Shown: positions 10,306 through 20,807, numbered from the stretch's first letter. The stretch is DNA of 64,000 nucleotides from Acinetobacter towneri DSM 14962 = CIP 107472 (GCF_000368785.1 NZ_KB849690.1:206966-270965); one strand, 5' to 3'. Program-made: numbers and translations. The notes: generated from the sequence alone by a model not told the origin.

Positions 10306-10332
10306 AAAAGTCGGCACTCGCCGACTTTTTTA
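10306..10332 (+). terminator. Intrinsic terminator after mraY
   Basis: AAAAGTCGGC, loop ACTC, GCCGACTTTTTT. A GC-rich stem with a T tract ends the rsmH-mraY operon just before rlmA. Confidence 0.85.
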
Positions 10333-10355
10333 TGTGGTTCACTCTGGAGAAAATG

Positions 10356-11159
10356 ATGAATTTGCTGATGTGTCCTGTGTGTCGTCAGGTATTGCAACTG
10401 CATGATCGAACGTGGCGTTGTGCCAACAATCACAGCTATGATGTTGCGAAACAAGGCTACGTCAATTTGCATGTGGTGCAGCATAAGCACAGTAAAAATC
10501 CGGGGGATACACCTGCTTCGGTGCAGGCACGTCGCGCATTTTTAAGTGCAGGGCATTATGCGCCCTTGCAACAGGCAGTGGTGCAAAAAATTCGCACCTT
10601 ACGCATCGAAAATTTGTTGGATATTGGCTGTGGTGAAGGCTATTACACCGCTGCCATGCAAGGCGAAGTGTTGCAGTGTGTCGGGGTGGATATTGCCAAG
10701 AATGCCGTACAAGTGGCGGCGAAACTGAATCCCGCAGTGACTTGGGTGGTGGGGACAGGGGCAACTTTGCCTGTTTTAGAACATTGTATTGATTTATGTG
10801 CAAGCTTGTTTAGCCCAATTCCGCAACAGGAAATTTTACGGGTTTTAAAACCACAAGGCTATTTGTTGGTAGTAACGCCTGCGCCTGAGCATTTATTGGC
10901 GATGCGTCAAGCTTTGTTTGAAGAAGTGAAGCCGCATGAACCTGAAAAATTTATCGCTCAATTACAAGATGCCTTTGATTTAGTCGATGCTAGCGTGGTG
11001 GAAACGCCGTTGCAGCTCAATCAAAGCGATTTAAATCATTTAATTGCCATGACACCTTATGCTTACAAAGCCAAAGCAGAGCGTCGTCAGACCTTGGAAC
11101 AACAAACCCAATTTGATGTGACAGCACAGCATCAAATTTATCTGTTTCAGAAAAAGTAA
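10356..11159 (+). CDS. rlmA: 23S rRNA (guanine-N1)-methyltransferase RlmA
   Basis: Methylates G745 of 23S rRNA in Gram-negatives. The N-terminus carries the RlmA-type zinc-binding site (LMCPVCRQ and WRCANNH, i.e. CxxC plus C/H ligands), followed by VAKQGYVNL. The SAM-binding motif LLDIGCGEGYYTAAM lies about a third of the way in. Start choice: TGGAG at 10344-10348 best serves the ATG at 10356, with the adjacent ATG at 10353 or the ATG at 10332 as alternatives. Length about 267 residues, usual for the family. It lies alone between two terminators. Confidence 0.9.
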   Translation: MNLLMCPVCRQVLQLHDRTWRCANNHSYDVAKQGYVNLHVVQHKHSKNPGDTPASVQARRAFLSAGHYAPLQQAVVQKIRTLRIENLLDIGCGEGYYTAAMQGEVLQCVGVDIAKNAVQVAAKLNPAVTWVVGTGATLPVLEHCIDLCASLFSPIPQQEILRVLKPQGYLLVVTPAPEHLLAMRQALFEEVKPHEPEKFIAQLQDAFDLVDASVVETPLQLNQSDLNHLIAMTPYAYKAKAERRQTLEQQTQFDVTAQHQIYLFQKK

Positions 11160-11228
11160 GTTTGAGTGCTTCTGTCAAACTCATACTTTTGAAAAACTGA
11201 CTGTCAGTAAAGTTTAAGTTGTACCCAT

Positions 11229-11264
11229 AAAAAAGCCCTTATTTTTGTAAATGAGGGCTTTTTT
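11229..11264. terminator. Bidirectional terminator between rlmA and mrcA
   Basis: AAAAAAGCCCTT, a loop, then AGGGCTTTTTT. A/T tracts on both sides allow it to serve both convergent genes. Confidence 0.8.
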
Positions 11265-11282
11265 CTGACTGCTTATCTGCGG

Positions 11283-13832
11283 TTATAAGACTTCATCAAT
11301 TAAGTTTTCTAATGCATCGGGAGCAGGTTTGGCTGCATTGGGTTTAGCAGGGTTGTTGCTTGGCGCTTGCATGGCAGGCGGTGCAGCATTGTCAGGAATT
11401 AACACTTCCTCGCCTGGTAAGTCGTCAAAATCACGCTCAGGCGCGCGTACTGGTGCTGCAGGTGCAGGTCGATACAATGGTCGTGCCAATGGCGGTGAAG
11501 CACGATAATCCTGCTGTTGTTCTGCGCTCATTTGATTGAGTTCACGCTGTGGCGCTTTGGCTTTGCTGTCCAAACTGACCCAAGCTTCAGGTGTGCCTTT
11601 GAGTGCATTACCCATAAAGTCTGTCCAAATTGGCAGCGCTGCGATACCACCGTATTCACGACGTCCTAAAGTGGTCGGTTGGTCAAAGCCGACCCAAGCT
11701 ACGGTCACCAGTTTGCCGTTGAAACCTGCGAACCAAGCGTCTTTTGCATCGTTGGTGGTTCCTGTTTTACCGCCAATATCACCACGACCAATTCTGAGCG
11801 CAGCACGTCCAGTACCATGTTGAATTACGTCACGTAAAATATTGGACATATCATACGCCGAGCTAGATTTTAAAATACGTTGTGCCTGTTTGTACTGACT
11901 ACGCTCTGCCAATAAGTTCGGATATTGTTCAGCTTGTGCCAGTTTTTTATTGGTCACTTCAATCACTTCATCATCTGGTGTGGTGGCTTCGGCGCTTTCA
12001 GTCGTTTGTTCTTTGGAATTAATACAAGCAATACACGCATATTCAGGATTGGCTTGATAAATCACCTTGCCATAAGCATCTTCAATACGGTTAATGAAGT
12101 GCGGTTGAATACGGTAACCACCGTTGGCAAAAGTGGCATAGCCCGTTGCCATTTGAATAGGCAAAACTTGTGGTGTACCCAATGCAATGGTGTAGTTACG
12201 CGGAATCTGATCTTCCTGCAAACCAAAATCCATGAATAGTTGGCGGGTACGCTCAATACCGACTTCTTGTAATAAGCGTACCGAAACCGTGTTACGAGAT
12301 AAATAGAGAGCACGACGTAACGGAATCATGCCTAAATGGCGACCATCGGAGTTACGTGGTGACCATTTACCAATGGTGATTGGACTGTCATTGACCATGG
12401 TGTGTGGCGTCATACCACGCTCTAAAGCCAGAGCATACACAAAAGGTTTGATGGTGGAACCCGGTTGACGCCAACCTTGTAAAGTACGGTTGAACTTAGA
12501 TTGATAGAAGTTGTATCCACCGACCAACGCTTCAATGGCGCCATTATTTGGGTTAATTGCGACCAATTGACCTTGCACTTTCGGTACTTGTACCAATGAC
12601 CAAGCGGTTTTATTTTCATTTGGACGTAAACGGACAATATCTTTGACTTTTACAATCTGTGCCGCACGACTTGGCGCATTGCCTACACTGTTGGCATTGC
12701 GATAGGGGCGCGCCCAAGACATACCTGACCATGGTACAGTAACTGTTGTGCCATCTTGCATTAACGCTTCAAAAGAATTATTCAGCACTTTGCTGACTTG
12801 CGCAGGGTAGGTGTTGGCATAAGCACGAAACTCATTCAGCGGTTTGTCGTGTGCCTCTGCACCACGCCAGCCGTGGCGACGGTCATAGGCTTCTAAGCCT
12901 TCTTGTACCGCCTGTTCTGCATACATCTGACGTTTGCTGTCTACCGTGGTGTAAACTTTATAGCCCGAATCAACCGCTTGTTCGCCAAATTTACTAACCA
13001 GTTCAGCACGCACCATTTCCCCAATATACGGATGTTTATTGCTGATGCTGCGGTCTGGCATATCTAAATTAATGGGTTCAGCAATGGCTTTTTGATATTC
13101 ATTTTGATTGATATAGCCCAGTTGCAGCATACGTCCCAAAATCCAGTTGCGACGCTCCAAAGCACGTTCAGGATTCACCACAGGATTGTAGCGCGAAGGT
13201 GCTTTAGGTAGGCCTGCAATCATCGCCATTTGTGCAATCGACAGCTCTTCTAAGCTTTTGTTGTAATAAATTTTGGCAGCTGCCGCGATGCCATAGGCAT
13301 TTTTACCCAAAAAGATTTTATTGACGTATAAAGTCAAAATTTCTTCTTTGCTCAGGTTCTGTTCAATTTTACGCGCTAAAAAGATTTCGGTGAGTTTACG
13401 CTTTAAAGTACGATCAGGGCTGAGATAATAGTTTTTTGCCACTTGCATGGTAATGGTTGAGCCGCCAGTTTGTACATTGGAGCCTGTTACCGCCTCGCTC
13501 AACGCGCGCCCTAAGCCTTTGAAGCTAATCCCACTGTGTTCAAAAAAGGCAGAATCTTCTGCAGCTAAGAATGCAAAAATGAATTTTTCAGGAATATGTT
13601 CATAATCGACAGGCACAGAAAGCTTGCCGCCATACTCGGCAATTAGCTCATTATCGGCACTATAAACCTGTAATGGTTTTAATAATGGCGCTTTTTTTAA
13701 GGTGGTCATTTCTGGCAAAGATGGGGCAATATAGAGATACATGCCATAGAAACCCATCGGTATTGCGACCAAAATTATAATTATGATCAAAAAAAATGGA
13801 TGAACACGACCCGAACAAGATAGCTTTTTCAT
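11283..13832 (-). CDS. mrcA: Bifunctional penicillin-binding protein 1A
   Basis: Class A PBP that polymerises glycan strands and cross-links them. The 849 residues begin with a short cytoplasmic tail and a membrane helix (about residues 11-34). The GT51 glycosyltransferase domain shows AAEDSAFFEHSGISFKG with the catalytic Glu, and GGSTITMQVAKNYYL. An OB-type insert precedes the transpeptidase domain, which has PGSTIKPF (nucleophile Ser), SRNTVS and GGKTGTTND. The tail is Pro/Ala-rich and low-complexity. It is divergent from pilM, a pairing found in many gammaproteobacteria. Confidence 0.97.
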   Translation of the reverse strand: MKKLSCSGRVHPFFLIIIIILVAIPMGFYGMYLYIAPSLPEMTTLKKAPLLKPLQVYSADNELIAEYGGKLSVPVDYEHIPEKFIFAFLAAEDSAFFEHSGISFKGLGRALSEAVTGSNVQTGGSTITMQVAKNYYLSPDRTLKRKLTEIFLARKIEQNLSKEEILTLYVNKIFLGKNAYGIAAAAKIYYNKSLEELSIAQMAMIAGLPKAPSRYNPVVNPERALERRNWILGRMLQLGYINQNEYQKAIAEPINLDMPDRSISNKHPYIGEMVRAELVSKFGEQAVDSGYKVYTTVDSKRQMYAEQAVQEGLEAYDRRHGWRGAEAHDKPLNEFRAYANTYPAQVSKVLNNSFEALMQDGTTVTVPWSGMSWARPYRNANSVGNAPSRAAQIVKVKDIVRLRPNENKTAWSLVQVPKVQGQLVAINPNNGAIEALVGGYNFYQSKFNRTLQGWRQPGSTIKPFVYALALERGMTPHTMVNDSPITIGKWSPRNSDGRHLGMIPLRRALYLSRNTVSVRLLQEVGIERTRQLFMDFGLQEDQIPRNYTIALGTPQVLPIQMATGYATFANGGYRIQPHFINRIEDAYGKVIYQANPEYACIACINSKEQTTESAEATTPDDEVIEVTNKKLAQAEQYPNLLAERSQYKQAQRILKSSSAYDMSNILRDVIQHGTGRAALRIGRGDIGGKTGTTNDAKDAWFAGFNGKLVTVAWVGFDQPTTLGRREYGGIAALPIWTDFMGNALKGTPEAWVSLDSKAKAPQRELNQMSAEQQQDYRASPPLARPLYRPAPAAPVRAPERDFDDLPGEEVLIPDNAAPPAMQAPSNNPAKPNAAKPAPDALENLIDEVL

Positions 13833-14001
13833 AACAAGTGCGTTTTAATAAGCGCTAATAGCAAACTAATTGCTGGTCAGTATAGCGAGTAGATTTACGG
13901 ATTGTTAGATGAATTATTGTATCCGTAAAAAATTATAGACCAGCGCGGATTAGTAGGTTAAATTTTTTTGGGGATAAAAAAATAATAGGAATGGTACTAT
14001 T

Positions 14002-15060
14002 GTGCGTAGGTTATATCGTAAGCCAAGTAAGGGGTTAATAGGTGTAGATATTAGTTCTACTTCTGTTAAGTTATTAGAACTCTCTGTTAAGAATGGTAGA
14101 TACTGGGTCGAGAGCTATGCGCTGGTCCCACTTCCAGAAGGCAGTGTGGTTGAAAAAAACATTCTCAATCCAGAAGCAGTCGGGGATGCGCTTGAACGTG
14201 CATTGAACTTAGCAAACACGCAATCTACATCTGCAGCATTAGCAATTCCAACCTCAATGGTGATTACCAAAATCATTGAAATGGATGCAGATATGACTAG
14301 CGATGAGCGTGAAGTTCAAATTCGTATGGACGCCGAGCAATATATTCCATTCCCATTAGATGAAGTCAGCCTAGACTTTGAAGTCCAACCAGACCGTTTA
14401 GCCAATCCAAACCGAGTCAATGTGTTACTGGTTGCAACACGTTTAGAAAACGTAGAAGCACGAGTAGAAGCATTGGAGTTGGGCGGCTTGACAGCCAAAA
14501 TTGCCGATGTCGAAAGTTTTGCCATCGAAAATGCCTTTAAAGTGTTCTCCGATACCCTGCCAATGGGTGTGAACACCATTGGTATTTTGGATATTGGTCA
14601 TACCATGACCACCTTGTCGGTACTGCAAAATAACAAAATTATTTATACCCGCGAGCAAACCTTTGGCGGTAAGCAGCTGACACAAGAAATTCAAAACCGT
14701 TATGGTTTGTCGTATGAAGAAGCAGGGCGTGCGAAAAAAAGCCGTACTTTGCCAGATGACTACGATGTAGAGGTGCTCGAACCGTTCTTAGAAGCGGTGG
14801 TGCAACAAGCGGCACGTTCATTGCAGTTCTTTTTCTCATCTTCACAATTTAACGAAATTGATCACATTTTATTGGCAGGGGGGAATGCCAATATTCCAGG
14901 TCTTGCGAAGTTGTTGCAGCAAAAACTGGGCTACCGTGTGACCATTGCCAATCCATTCTTACAAATGGGCTTCTCTCCACAAATCGACATTAAAAGAATT
15001 GAAAGTGATGCGCCGTCATTGATGGTGGCATGTGGTTTAGCAATGAGGAGTTTTGATTAA
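14002..15060 (+). CDS. pilM: Type IV pilus assembly protein PilM
   Basis: Actin-like cytoplasmic ATP-binding protein that docks onto the PilN tail and links the inner-membrane alignment complex to the motor. The 352-residue product has FtsA/PilM-type phosphate motifs: GLIGVDISSTSVKLLEL at the N-terminus, TIGILDIGHTMTTLSV mid-protein, and LLAGGNANIPGL near the end. The start is GTG at 14002; the nearby ATG at 13991 is out of frame. It overlaps pilN by one base (TAATG), typical of the tightly coupled pilMNOPQ operon. Confidence 0.95.
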   Translation: MRRLYRKPSKGLIGVDISSTSVKLLELSVKNGRYWVESYALVPLPEGSVVEKNILNPEAVGDALERALNLANTQSTSAALAIPTSMVITKIIEMDADMTSDEREVQIRMDAEQYIPFPLDEVSLDFEVQPDRLANPNRVNVLLVATRLENVEARVEALELGGLTAKIADVESFAIENAFKVFSDTLPMGVNTIGILDIGHTMTTLSVLQNNKIIYTREQTFGGKQLTQEIQNRYGLSYEEAGRAKKSRTLPDDYDVEVLEPFLEAVVQQAARSLQFFFSSSQFNEIDHILLAGGNANIPGLAKLLQQKLGYRVTIANPFLQMGFSPQIDIKRIESDAPSLMVACGLAMRSFD

Positions 15061-15695
15061 TGGCAAAGATTAACTTACTCCCTTGGCGCGATGAGCTAAG
15101 AGAAAAACGTAAAAAAGAATTTATTGTATTTTGTATTGCAGCGGCTGCTGTTGGGGTGTTATTGGTGGCTTTGGCGTGGTTCTTCTACAACGCGAAGTTA
15201 CAAGATCAAGAACAAGCCAATCAATTGGTGATCAGTACCAACCAAAACCTAGATGTACAATTAAAATCTTTAGAAGGCTTGCAAGAACAGCGTAATGCCA
15301 TTGTTGAGCGCATGAAGCTTATTCAGGGCTTACAAAGTCAGCGTCCAATTGCCGTGCGTTTGGTGGATGAATTGGTGCGTGTGACACCAAGCAATATGTA
15401 CTTAACCAAAGTGAGCCGTACAGGCAATAAATTCACTTTTGAGGGCAAGGCTGAAAGTCCAAATACGGTGGCTGAATTCTTGCGTAATTTGGAAGCATCG
15501 CCGTGGTATCGCAATGCATTTATGAATTCATTCTTAGCTAAAGAAGAAAATAAAGATAAAGCACCAAGCTCTGTGGTTCCTCGTGTAGAGGAAAGTTACG
15601 GTACTTTTGTAGTGACTTCAGATTTAGAAGAAATTGCAATTCCAGTAACACCAACAGAATCTAATTCAACATCAGCAGCGGGGGCAGCACAATGA
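15060..15695 (+). CDS. pilN: Type IV pilus inner-membrane protein PilN
   Basis: Bitopic inner-membrane component of the alignment complex. The 211 residues open with the PilM-binding motif INLLPWRDELR (consensus INLLPWR), then one membrane helix at about residues 22-44, a periplasmic coiled coil and an alpha/beta domain. The stop overlaps the pilO start by four bases (ATGA). A short Ser/Thr-rich tail ends the protein. Confidence 0.95.
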   Translation: MAKINLLPWRDELREKRKKEFIVFCIAAAAVGVLLVALAWFFYNAKLQDQEQANQLVISTNQNLDVQLKSLEGLQEQRNAIVERMKLIQGLQSQRPIAVRLVDELVRVTPSNMYLTKVSRTGNKFTFEGKAESPNTVAEFLRNLEASPWYRNAFMNSFLAKEENKDKAPSSVVPRVEESYGTFVVTSDLEEIAIPVTPTESNSTSAAGAAQ

Positions 15696-16399
15696 GTCTC
15701 GATGAATTTGATGAAGTAAATCAGGATGCTGCTGTTGCTCCGAAAAAGAAAATGACAGTTGAAAAGTTTTTTCAACAGTTCAATACCCTAGATCCTAACA
15801 ATTATGGTGCTTGGCCACTTTCGGTCAAAATTACCTGCTGGATTTTTATTATTTTCCTGATTCTAGCTTTAGGTTACTTTGTCGTAATCAAGCCAAAGTT
15901 AGATGCCATTGCAGCAGCACATACACAAGAACAAAACTTGTTAAATGAGTTCCGTGAAAAAGATTCTAAATTGCGTAATTTGCAGCAATACCAAGCGCAA
16001 TTACAAGAAATGGAAGCGAACTTTAACCAACAACTTGAACAATTGCCAAAAGAAACTGAAATTCCAGGTTTAGTTGAAGATATTAACGTCACAGGCGTGA
16101 ATTCAGGTTTGAAGTTTAAAAACATTCGTTTAGAGAACGAAATTAAACAAGAGTTCTTTATTGAACAGCCAATTTCAATTGAAGCGACAGGCGATTATCA
16201 TGCCTTTGGTTCATTCGTAAGCGGTACAGCAGCATTGCCACGTATTGTGACCATGCACGACTTTGAAATTGTGGCGACTGAAAATAAAGACAAGAAAACC
16301 GATATTCCGCAAGTGACCTATAAAGCACAAGCAAAAACTTATCGTTATGTCGGCAGTGCAGATGCACAAACCGCGGGTAATGCTGGAGGAGCGAAATAA
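15692..16399 (+). CDS. pilO: Type IV pilus inner-membrane protein PilO
   Basis: Partner of PilN in the periplasmic heterodimer that connects the motor with PilP/PilQ. The 235 residues have a cytoplasmic stretch, one membrane helix (about residues 48-68), a coiled coil (about 70-115) and the PilO fold, in which LPKETEIPGLVEDIN is the recognisable family motif. It overlaps pilN by four bases and pilP by one. Confidence 0.95.
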   Translation: MSLDEFDEVNQDAAVAPKKKMTVEKFFQQFNTLDPNNYGAWPLSVKITCWIFIIFLILALGYFVVIKPKLDAIAAAHTQEQNLLNEFREKDSKLRNLQQYQAQLQEMEANFNQQLEQLPKETEIPGLVEDINVTGVNSGLKFKNIRLENEIKQEFFIEQPISIEATGDYHAFGSFVSGTAALPRIVTMHDFEIVATENKDKKTDIPQVTYKAQAKTYRYVGSADAQTAGNAGGAK

Positions 16400-16923
16400 T
16401 GAAAATTGAAAAGCTTTCGTTGGCTCTGATGGTAACTTTGTTGATGGTGGGATGTGATTCACGGATTGATGCAGTCAATGCACAAATGGCTGAAATTCGT
16501 AATCAGCCACCACTACCCATTGAACCTGCACCTGTGTTTGAGCCTGCACCAACCTTTAACTATGCAGCACACCAGCTCAAAAGCCCATTTATGCCAAGTT
16601 CATTGGCGGCAGAGCTTAAAATTATGGCAGGGAAGCGCGTTTATCCGAACCTTGCTCGCCAGTTACAACCACTGGAAAATTACGCACTTGAGTCACTGAC
16701 TATGAAAGGCAGTATGCGTCAAAATGGTCAAATTTTGGCATTGATTCAAACACCTGATGGTGAAATTGAGCGTATCCAGCGTGGTAGCTATATGGGGGTA
16801 AATCATGGTCGTGTGGTGAATATTACACCTACACAAATTGATTTAATCGAAATTATTCCAGATGGTCGTGAAGGTTATGTAGAACGTCCAAGAAGTTTAG
16901 TTTTAATTGGGCCTGCGCCATAA
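16399..16923 (+). CDS. pilP: Type IV pilus lipoprotein PilP
   Basis: Inner-membrane-anchored lipoprotein bridging PilNO and the PilQ secretin. The 174 residues start with a lipoprotein signal and a lipobox (VTLLMVGCDS, Cys near residue 19), then a Pro-rich linker and a beta-domain containing LESLTMKGSMRQNGQILALI and GSYMGVNHGRV, the usual PilP signatures. It is separated from pilQ by 15 bases that contain AAAGGA as ribosome-binding site. Confidence 0.94.
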   Translation: MKIEKLSLALMVTLLMVGCDSRIDAVNAQMAEIRNQPPLPIEPAPVFEPAPTFNYAAHQLKSPFMPSSLAAELKIMAGKRVYPNLARQLQPLENYALESLTMKGSMRQNGQILALIQTPDGEIERIQRGSYMGVNHGRVVNITPTQIDLIEIIPDGREGYVERPRSLVLIGPAP

Positions 16924-16938
16924 ATTAAAGGAATAAAA

Positions 16939-19119
16939 ATGAATAACAGTGTGAAAGATTTTATTTTTGGGGATGGTAATACAATGAACAATTTGTTCCG
17001 TCAGTTTTCAATGGGCGCAGTCGCAATGGCAGTGATGCAAGTTGCCAATGCCCAAGTCAGCATTACCAACATCGTACCCATGCAAATTCCGGGACAGGGC
17101 ACCGAAATTCGTGTCATGTTTAATGGTTTGCCACCTCAACCTGCAGCATATCAGCTGGAACAACCTTCCCGCTTGATTTTAGATTTTGATAAAGCGCAAC
17201 AAACGCTTAAGCAAAACAGCGTTGCAGTCGCGACCAAAGAAGCCAGCTCTGTAGAGGTAAGCTCAGATGCACAGCGTTCACGTTTAACTGTGAACTTGGC
17301 CGATGCGGGCGCATTTACCACGCGTGTTGAAGGCAACACCTTTATTTTAAAAATCAACTCAACAACGGCAACCCCTGTGGCTGCCGTGACTGCCCAACGT
17401 AGTGCGCAAGGTGTATCCAATATTGGTTTCCAGCGTGGCGGTGAAGGCGAAGGTCAGGTGGTGATTGATCTACTCGGTAGCAATACGCCTGTAGATGTGC
17501 AGCAGCAAGGCAGCAAAATTGTGGTGCGTACTTTAGGCAATAAAGTACCAACACATTTGGCACGCCGTTTAAATGTAAATGATTTTGCAACACCTGTGTC
17601 GACCATTGATGCACACAATGATGGCAGCAATGGCGTGATTACCATTCAGGCTGCGGGCAGCTATGAATATATGGCATATCAGGCAGAAGACAAGCTAACC
17701 ATCAGCTTAAAACGCCCTGTCGATAAAAACCCGTTTAAACCGCGTGCAGCGCAAAGCTATACAGGCAAAAAGATTTCACTGGATTTCCAAGACATCGAAG
17801 TGCGTCGTGTATTGCAGTTATTGGCTGATTTCACAGGCATTAACATGGTGGCAGCAGACACTGTGCAAGGCAACATTACCTTACGTTTAAAAGATGTACC
17901 TTGGGATCAGGCTTTAGATATTATCCTGAAAACCAAAAACTTAGATAAGCGTCGTAATGGCAACGTGATTTGGATTGCACCTGTTTCTGAATTGATTAAA
18001 GCCGAAGAAGAAGAAGCCAAAGCGATTGCGCAAAGTGTGAAACTGGCGCCACTACAAACTGAATATATTCAATTGAACTATGCCAAAGCGGCAGATATTG
18101 AAAAACTAATTACGCAAGGCAAGAATGCATCACGTGGTGGTTCAAATACCAATACAGGTACTGATCCATTAGGCGATAGCGTTGGTAGCTTGTTGAGTCC
18201 ACGCGGTACAGTGTCGGTAGATCCACGTACCAATACCTTAATCATCAACGATACATCGGCAAAAATTGATCAGATTCGTCAAATGATTGATTTGCTAGAT
18301 GTATCTGTGAAGCAGGTGATGATTGAAGCACGTATTGTTCGTGCAACCACAGATTTCACCAAGGAAATGGGGGTGAAGTGGGGCATCTTGTCACAAGGGA
18401 TTACCAACAATAACCACTTGTTGGTGGGTGGTAGCGATACGACTTTGTGGAACTTACGTGAACCAGAAAAAAATGATGATTTAGGTGGTTGGAAGTACGA
18501 AATTGAACGGCCACAAAACTTGAATGTCGATTTAGGTGTGACCAGTCCAGGTGCCAGCCGTATTGCATTTGGTTTAATCAGCTTGTCTGACTTTATGCTC
18601 GATTTGGAGTTGTCGGCATTACAAGCAGATGGTTACGGTGAAGTGATTTCGACACCAAAAGTTCTGACTGCAGATAAGCAAAATGCCAAAGTGGCATCGG
18701 GTACGCAAATTCCGTATCAATCTTCTGAAGGTGGTGGTGTCAATGCCGTATCTACTACAGAATTCATTGATGCGACTTTAAGTTTGGATGTGACCCCAAG
18801 TATCACGCCTGACGGTAAAGTCCAAATGCAATTAAATATCACCAGTGACTCACCAGGTGCACCTACACCTACAGGTCAGCTCACCATTAACAAGAACGCG
18901 GTGAATACCAACGTTTTGGTAGATAATGGTGAAACTGTGGTCTTGGGTGGTATTTTTGAGCAACAAACGGCTAACTCACAAACCAAAGTTCCATTCTTGG
19001 GCGATATTCCTTATATCGGACGTTTATTCCGTAAAGATATCAAGTCGGACAACAAACGTGAGTTGCTGATTTTTGTTACACCACGAATTGTTAATGACAG
19101 TGTTTCAAGAAATCATTAA
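16939..19119 (+). CDS. pilQ: Type IV pilus outer-membrane secretin PilQ
   Basis: Forms the outer-membrane gated pore through which the pilus extends; in Acinetobacter also needed for DNA uptake. The 726 residues comprise a signal peptide ending in ANAQ, two AMIN domains (IVPMQIPGQGTEIRVMF and a second repeat), an STN/N0 domain (KISLDFQDIEVRRVLQLLA), N1, and the secretin domain with VMIEARIVRATTDFTKEMG and the C-terminal TVVLGGIFE and LLIFVTPRI motifs. The ATG at 16939 has AAAGGA upstream. The signal peptide would also fit a start at 16984, so the N-terminal 15 residues are uncertain. Confidence 0.96.
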   Translation: MNNSVKDFIFGDGNTMNNLFRQFSMGAVAMAVMQVANAQVSITNIVPMQIPGQGTEIRVMFNGLPPQPAAYQLEQPSRLILDFDKAQQTLKQNSVAVATKEASSVEVSSDAQRSRLTVNLADAGAFTTRVEGNTFILKINSTTATPVAAVTAQRSAQGVSNIGFQRGGEGEGQVVIDLLGSNTPVDVQQQGSKIVVRTLGNKVPTHLARRLNVNDFATPVSTIDAHNDGSNGVITIQAAGSYEYMAYQAEDKLTISLKRPVDKNPFKPRAAQSYTGKKISLDFQDIEVRRVLQLLADFTGINMVAADTVQGNITLRLKDVPWDQALDIILKTKNLDKRRNGNVIWIAPVSELIKAEEEEAKAIAQSVKLAPLQTEYIQLNYAKAADIEKLITQGKNASRGGSNTNTGTDPLGDSVGSLLSPRGTVSVDPRTNTLIINDTSAKIDQIRQMIDLLDVSVKQVMIEARIVRATTDFTKEMGVKWGILSQGITNNNHLLVGGSDTTLWNLREPEKNDDLGGWKYEIERPQNLNVDLGVTSPGASRIAFGLISLSDFMLDLELSALQADGYGEVISTPKVLTADKQNAKVASGTQIPYQSSEGGGVNAVSTTEFIDATLSLDVTPSITPDGKVQMQLNITSDSPGAPTPTGQLTINKNAVNTNVLVDNGETVVLGGIFEQQTANSQTKVPFLGDIPYIGRLFRKDIKSDNKRELLIFVTPRIVNDSVSRNH

Positions 19120-19156
19120 TATATTTTCAATTTAAACAAAATTTATAGGTGACTCC

Positions 19157-19699
19157 TTGCTAAGCAAAGAGTTTGACACCCTACCAAATATCTATTTGGT
19201 AGGGCCGATGGGGGCAGGCAAGACCACTGTAGGACGCCATTTGGCGGAATTGTTAGGGCGTGAATTTCTAGATAGTGATCATGAAATTGAACGCAAAACT
19301 GGCGCTACGATCCCTTGGATCTTTGAAAAAGAAGGTGAACAAGGGTTTCGTAGTCGTGAAACAGCGGTTATTGATGAGTTAACCACACGGCATAAACTTG
19401 TACTTGCTACAGGTGGCGGCGCGGTGACTCAAGCCCCGAATCGAGACTTCTTAAAACAACGTGGTATTGTTGTTTATCTATATACCCCTGTCGAAATTCA
19501 ACTTCAGCGAACCTATCGCGATAAAAACCGTCCTTTACTTCAAGTCGAAAACCCCGAACAAAGATTACGTGATTTGCTTGCAGTGCGTGATCCGTTGTAT
19601 CGTGAGGTGGCGCATTATATTATTGAAACCAATCAGGGTGCTGCGCGAGATTTGGCGCAAAAAATCTTAAATACGATTGTTTCAGAGCAAATATCTTAG
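19157..19699 (+). CDS. aroK: Shikimate kinase
   Basis: Phosphorylates shikimate at O3 in the chorismate pathway. The 180 residues show the P-loop GPMGAGKTTVGRHLA (about residues 17-31), the shikimate-binding DSDHEIE and FRSRE motifs, and the Walker B-like ATGGGAV. The start appears to be TTG at 19157, with AGGTGA at 19147-19152 as ribosome-binding site. It lies directly after pilQ and before aroB, an order common in gammaproteobacteria. Confidence 0.95.
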   Translation: MLSKEFDTLPNIYLVGPMGAGKTTVGRHLAELLGREFLDSDHEIERKTGATIPWIFEKEGEQGFRSRETAVIDELTTRHKLVLATGGGAVTQAPNRDFLKQRGIVVYLYTPVEIQLQRTYRDKNRPLLQVENPEQRLRDLLAVRDPLYREVAHYIIETNQGAARDLAQKILNTIVSEQIS

Positions 19700-19717
19700 G
19701 TAGAAAGCGACTTTTTC

Positions 19718-20797
19718 ATGCAGACTTTACACGTTGAACTCGGCGATCGCCGTTACCCTATTTTTATTGGCAGTGATCTTCAGCCCCAAGAATTACTTGC
19801 ACTTTATATTAAAGGTCAGCAAGTCATGATAGTGACCAATACCACGGTTGCACCTTTGTATTTAAGTCACTATGTGACGGCTGTTGAAGCACTTGGTAAG
19901 AAAGTGGCAACCTGTATTTTGCCTGATGGAGAAAAATACAAAGATATTCAGCATCTCACTCTTATTTTTGATGCCTTGCTGGAAGCTGGTTTTAACCGTG
20001 ATTGTACGGTGCTGGCTTTGGGCGGTGGCGTGATTGGCGATATGGCAGGTTTTGCTTCGGCAAGTTTTCAGCGTGGAGTGTACTTCATTCAAGTACCGAC
20101 CACTTTATTGTCGCAGGTCGATTCCAGTGTCGGTGGCAAAACAGGGATTAATCATCCGCTGGGTAAAAACATGATTGGTGCATTTCAGCAGCCCCAAGTG
20201 GTGTTGGCAGATATGTCGCAACTGAATACTTTACCTGAGCGTGAGTTGTCTGCAGGCCTAGCCGAAGTCATTAAATATGCGCTTTTGGGTGATGTCGAGT
20301 TTCTAGAATGGCTTGAAACGCACATGGAAGCATTAGTGGCGCGTGATCCTGCTGTACTGGCAGAAGCGGTATATCGTTCATGTGCACATAAAGCGCGTAT
20401 TGTTGCCAATGATGAAAAAGAGCAAGGTGAACGCGCTTTATTGAATCTTGGGCATACTTTTGGGCACGCAATTGAATCTTATTTGGGTTATGGTGAATGG
20501 TTACACGGTGAAGCTGTTGCGACAGGGATGGTAATGGCAGCCGATTTATCACAGCGTATGGGCTGGATTTCTGCCGAAGATGTAGAGCGTACAAAAAATA
20601 TCATTTCTCGTGCCAATTTACCGATAGTATGTCCGCAAATTCCACTGGATCAGTTTTTGGCTTATATGGCACACGATAAAAAAGTGCTGAATGGTCAATT
20701 ACGTTTGGTGCTCATGAAGCAATTGGGTCAAGCCATCATCACCAAAGAGTTTGACTTAGAATTGATGAAACAGGCGATTTTAGCCAATCAAGCATAA
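19718..20797 (+). CDS. aroB: 3-dehydroquinate synthase
   Basis: NAD-dependent, metal-dependent enzyme converting DAHP to 3-dehydroquinate. The 359 residues contain the NAD site [14 protein letters not shown], the substrate/metal motif [19 protein letters not shown], and the metal ligands in [12 protein letters not shown] and [11 protein letters not shown]. Length is standard. It is ten bases from the SPOR-domain gene and probably co-transcribed with it. Confidence 0.96.
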   Translation: MQTLHVELGDRRYPIFIGSDLQPQELLALYIKGQQVMIVTNTTVAPLYLSHYVTAVEALGKKVATCILPDGEKYKDIQHLTLIFDALLEAGFNRDCTVLALGGGVIGDMAGFASASFQRGVYFIQVPTTLLSQVDSSVGGKTGINHPLGKNMIGAFQQPQVVLADMSQLNTLPERELSAGLAEVIKYALLGDVEFLEWLETHMEALVARDPAVLAEAVYRSCAHKARIVANDEKEQGERALLNLGHTFGHAIESYLGYGEWLHGEAVATGMVMAADLSQRMGWISAEDVERTKNIISRANLPIVCPQIPLDQFLAYMAHDKKVLNGQLRLVLMKQLGQAIITKEFDLELMKQAILANQA

Positions 20798-20807
20798 AAG
20801 GCAGCAT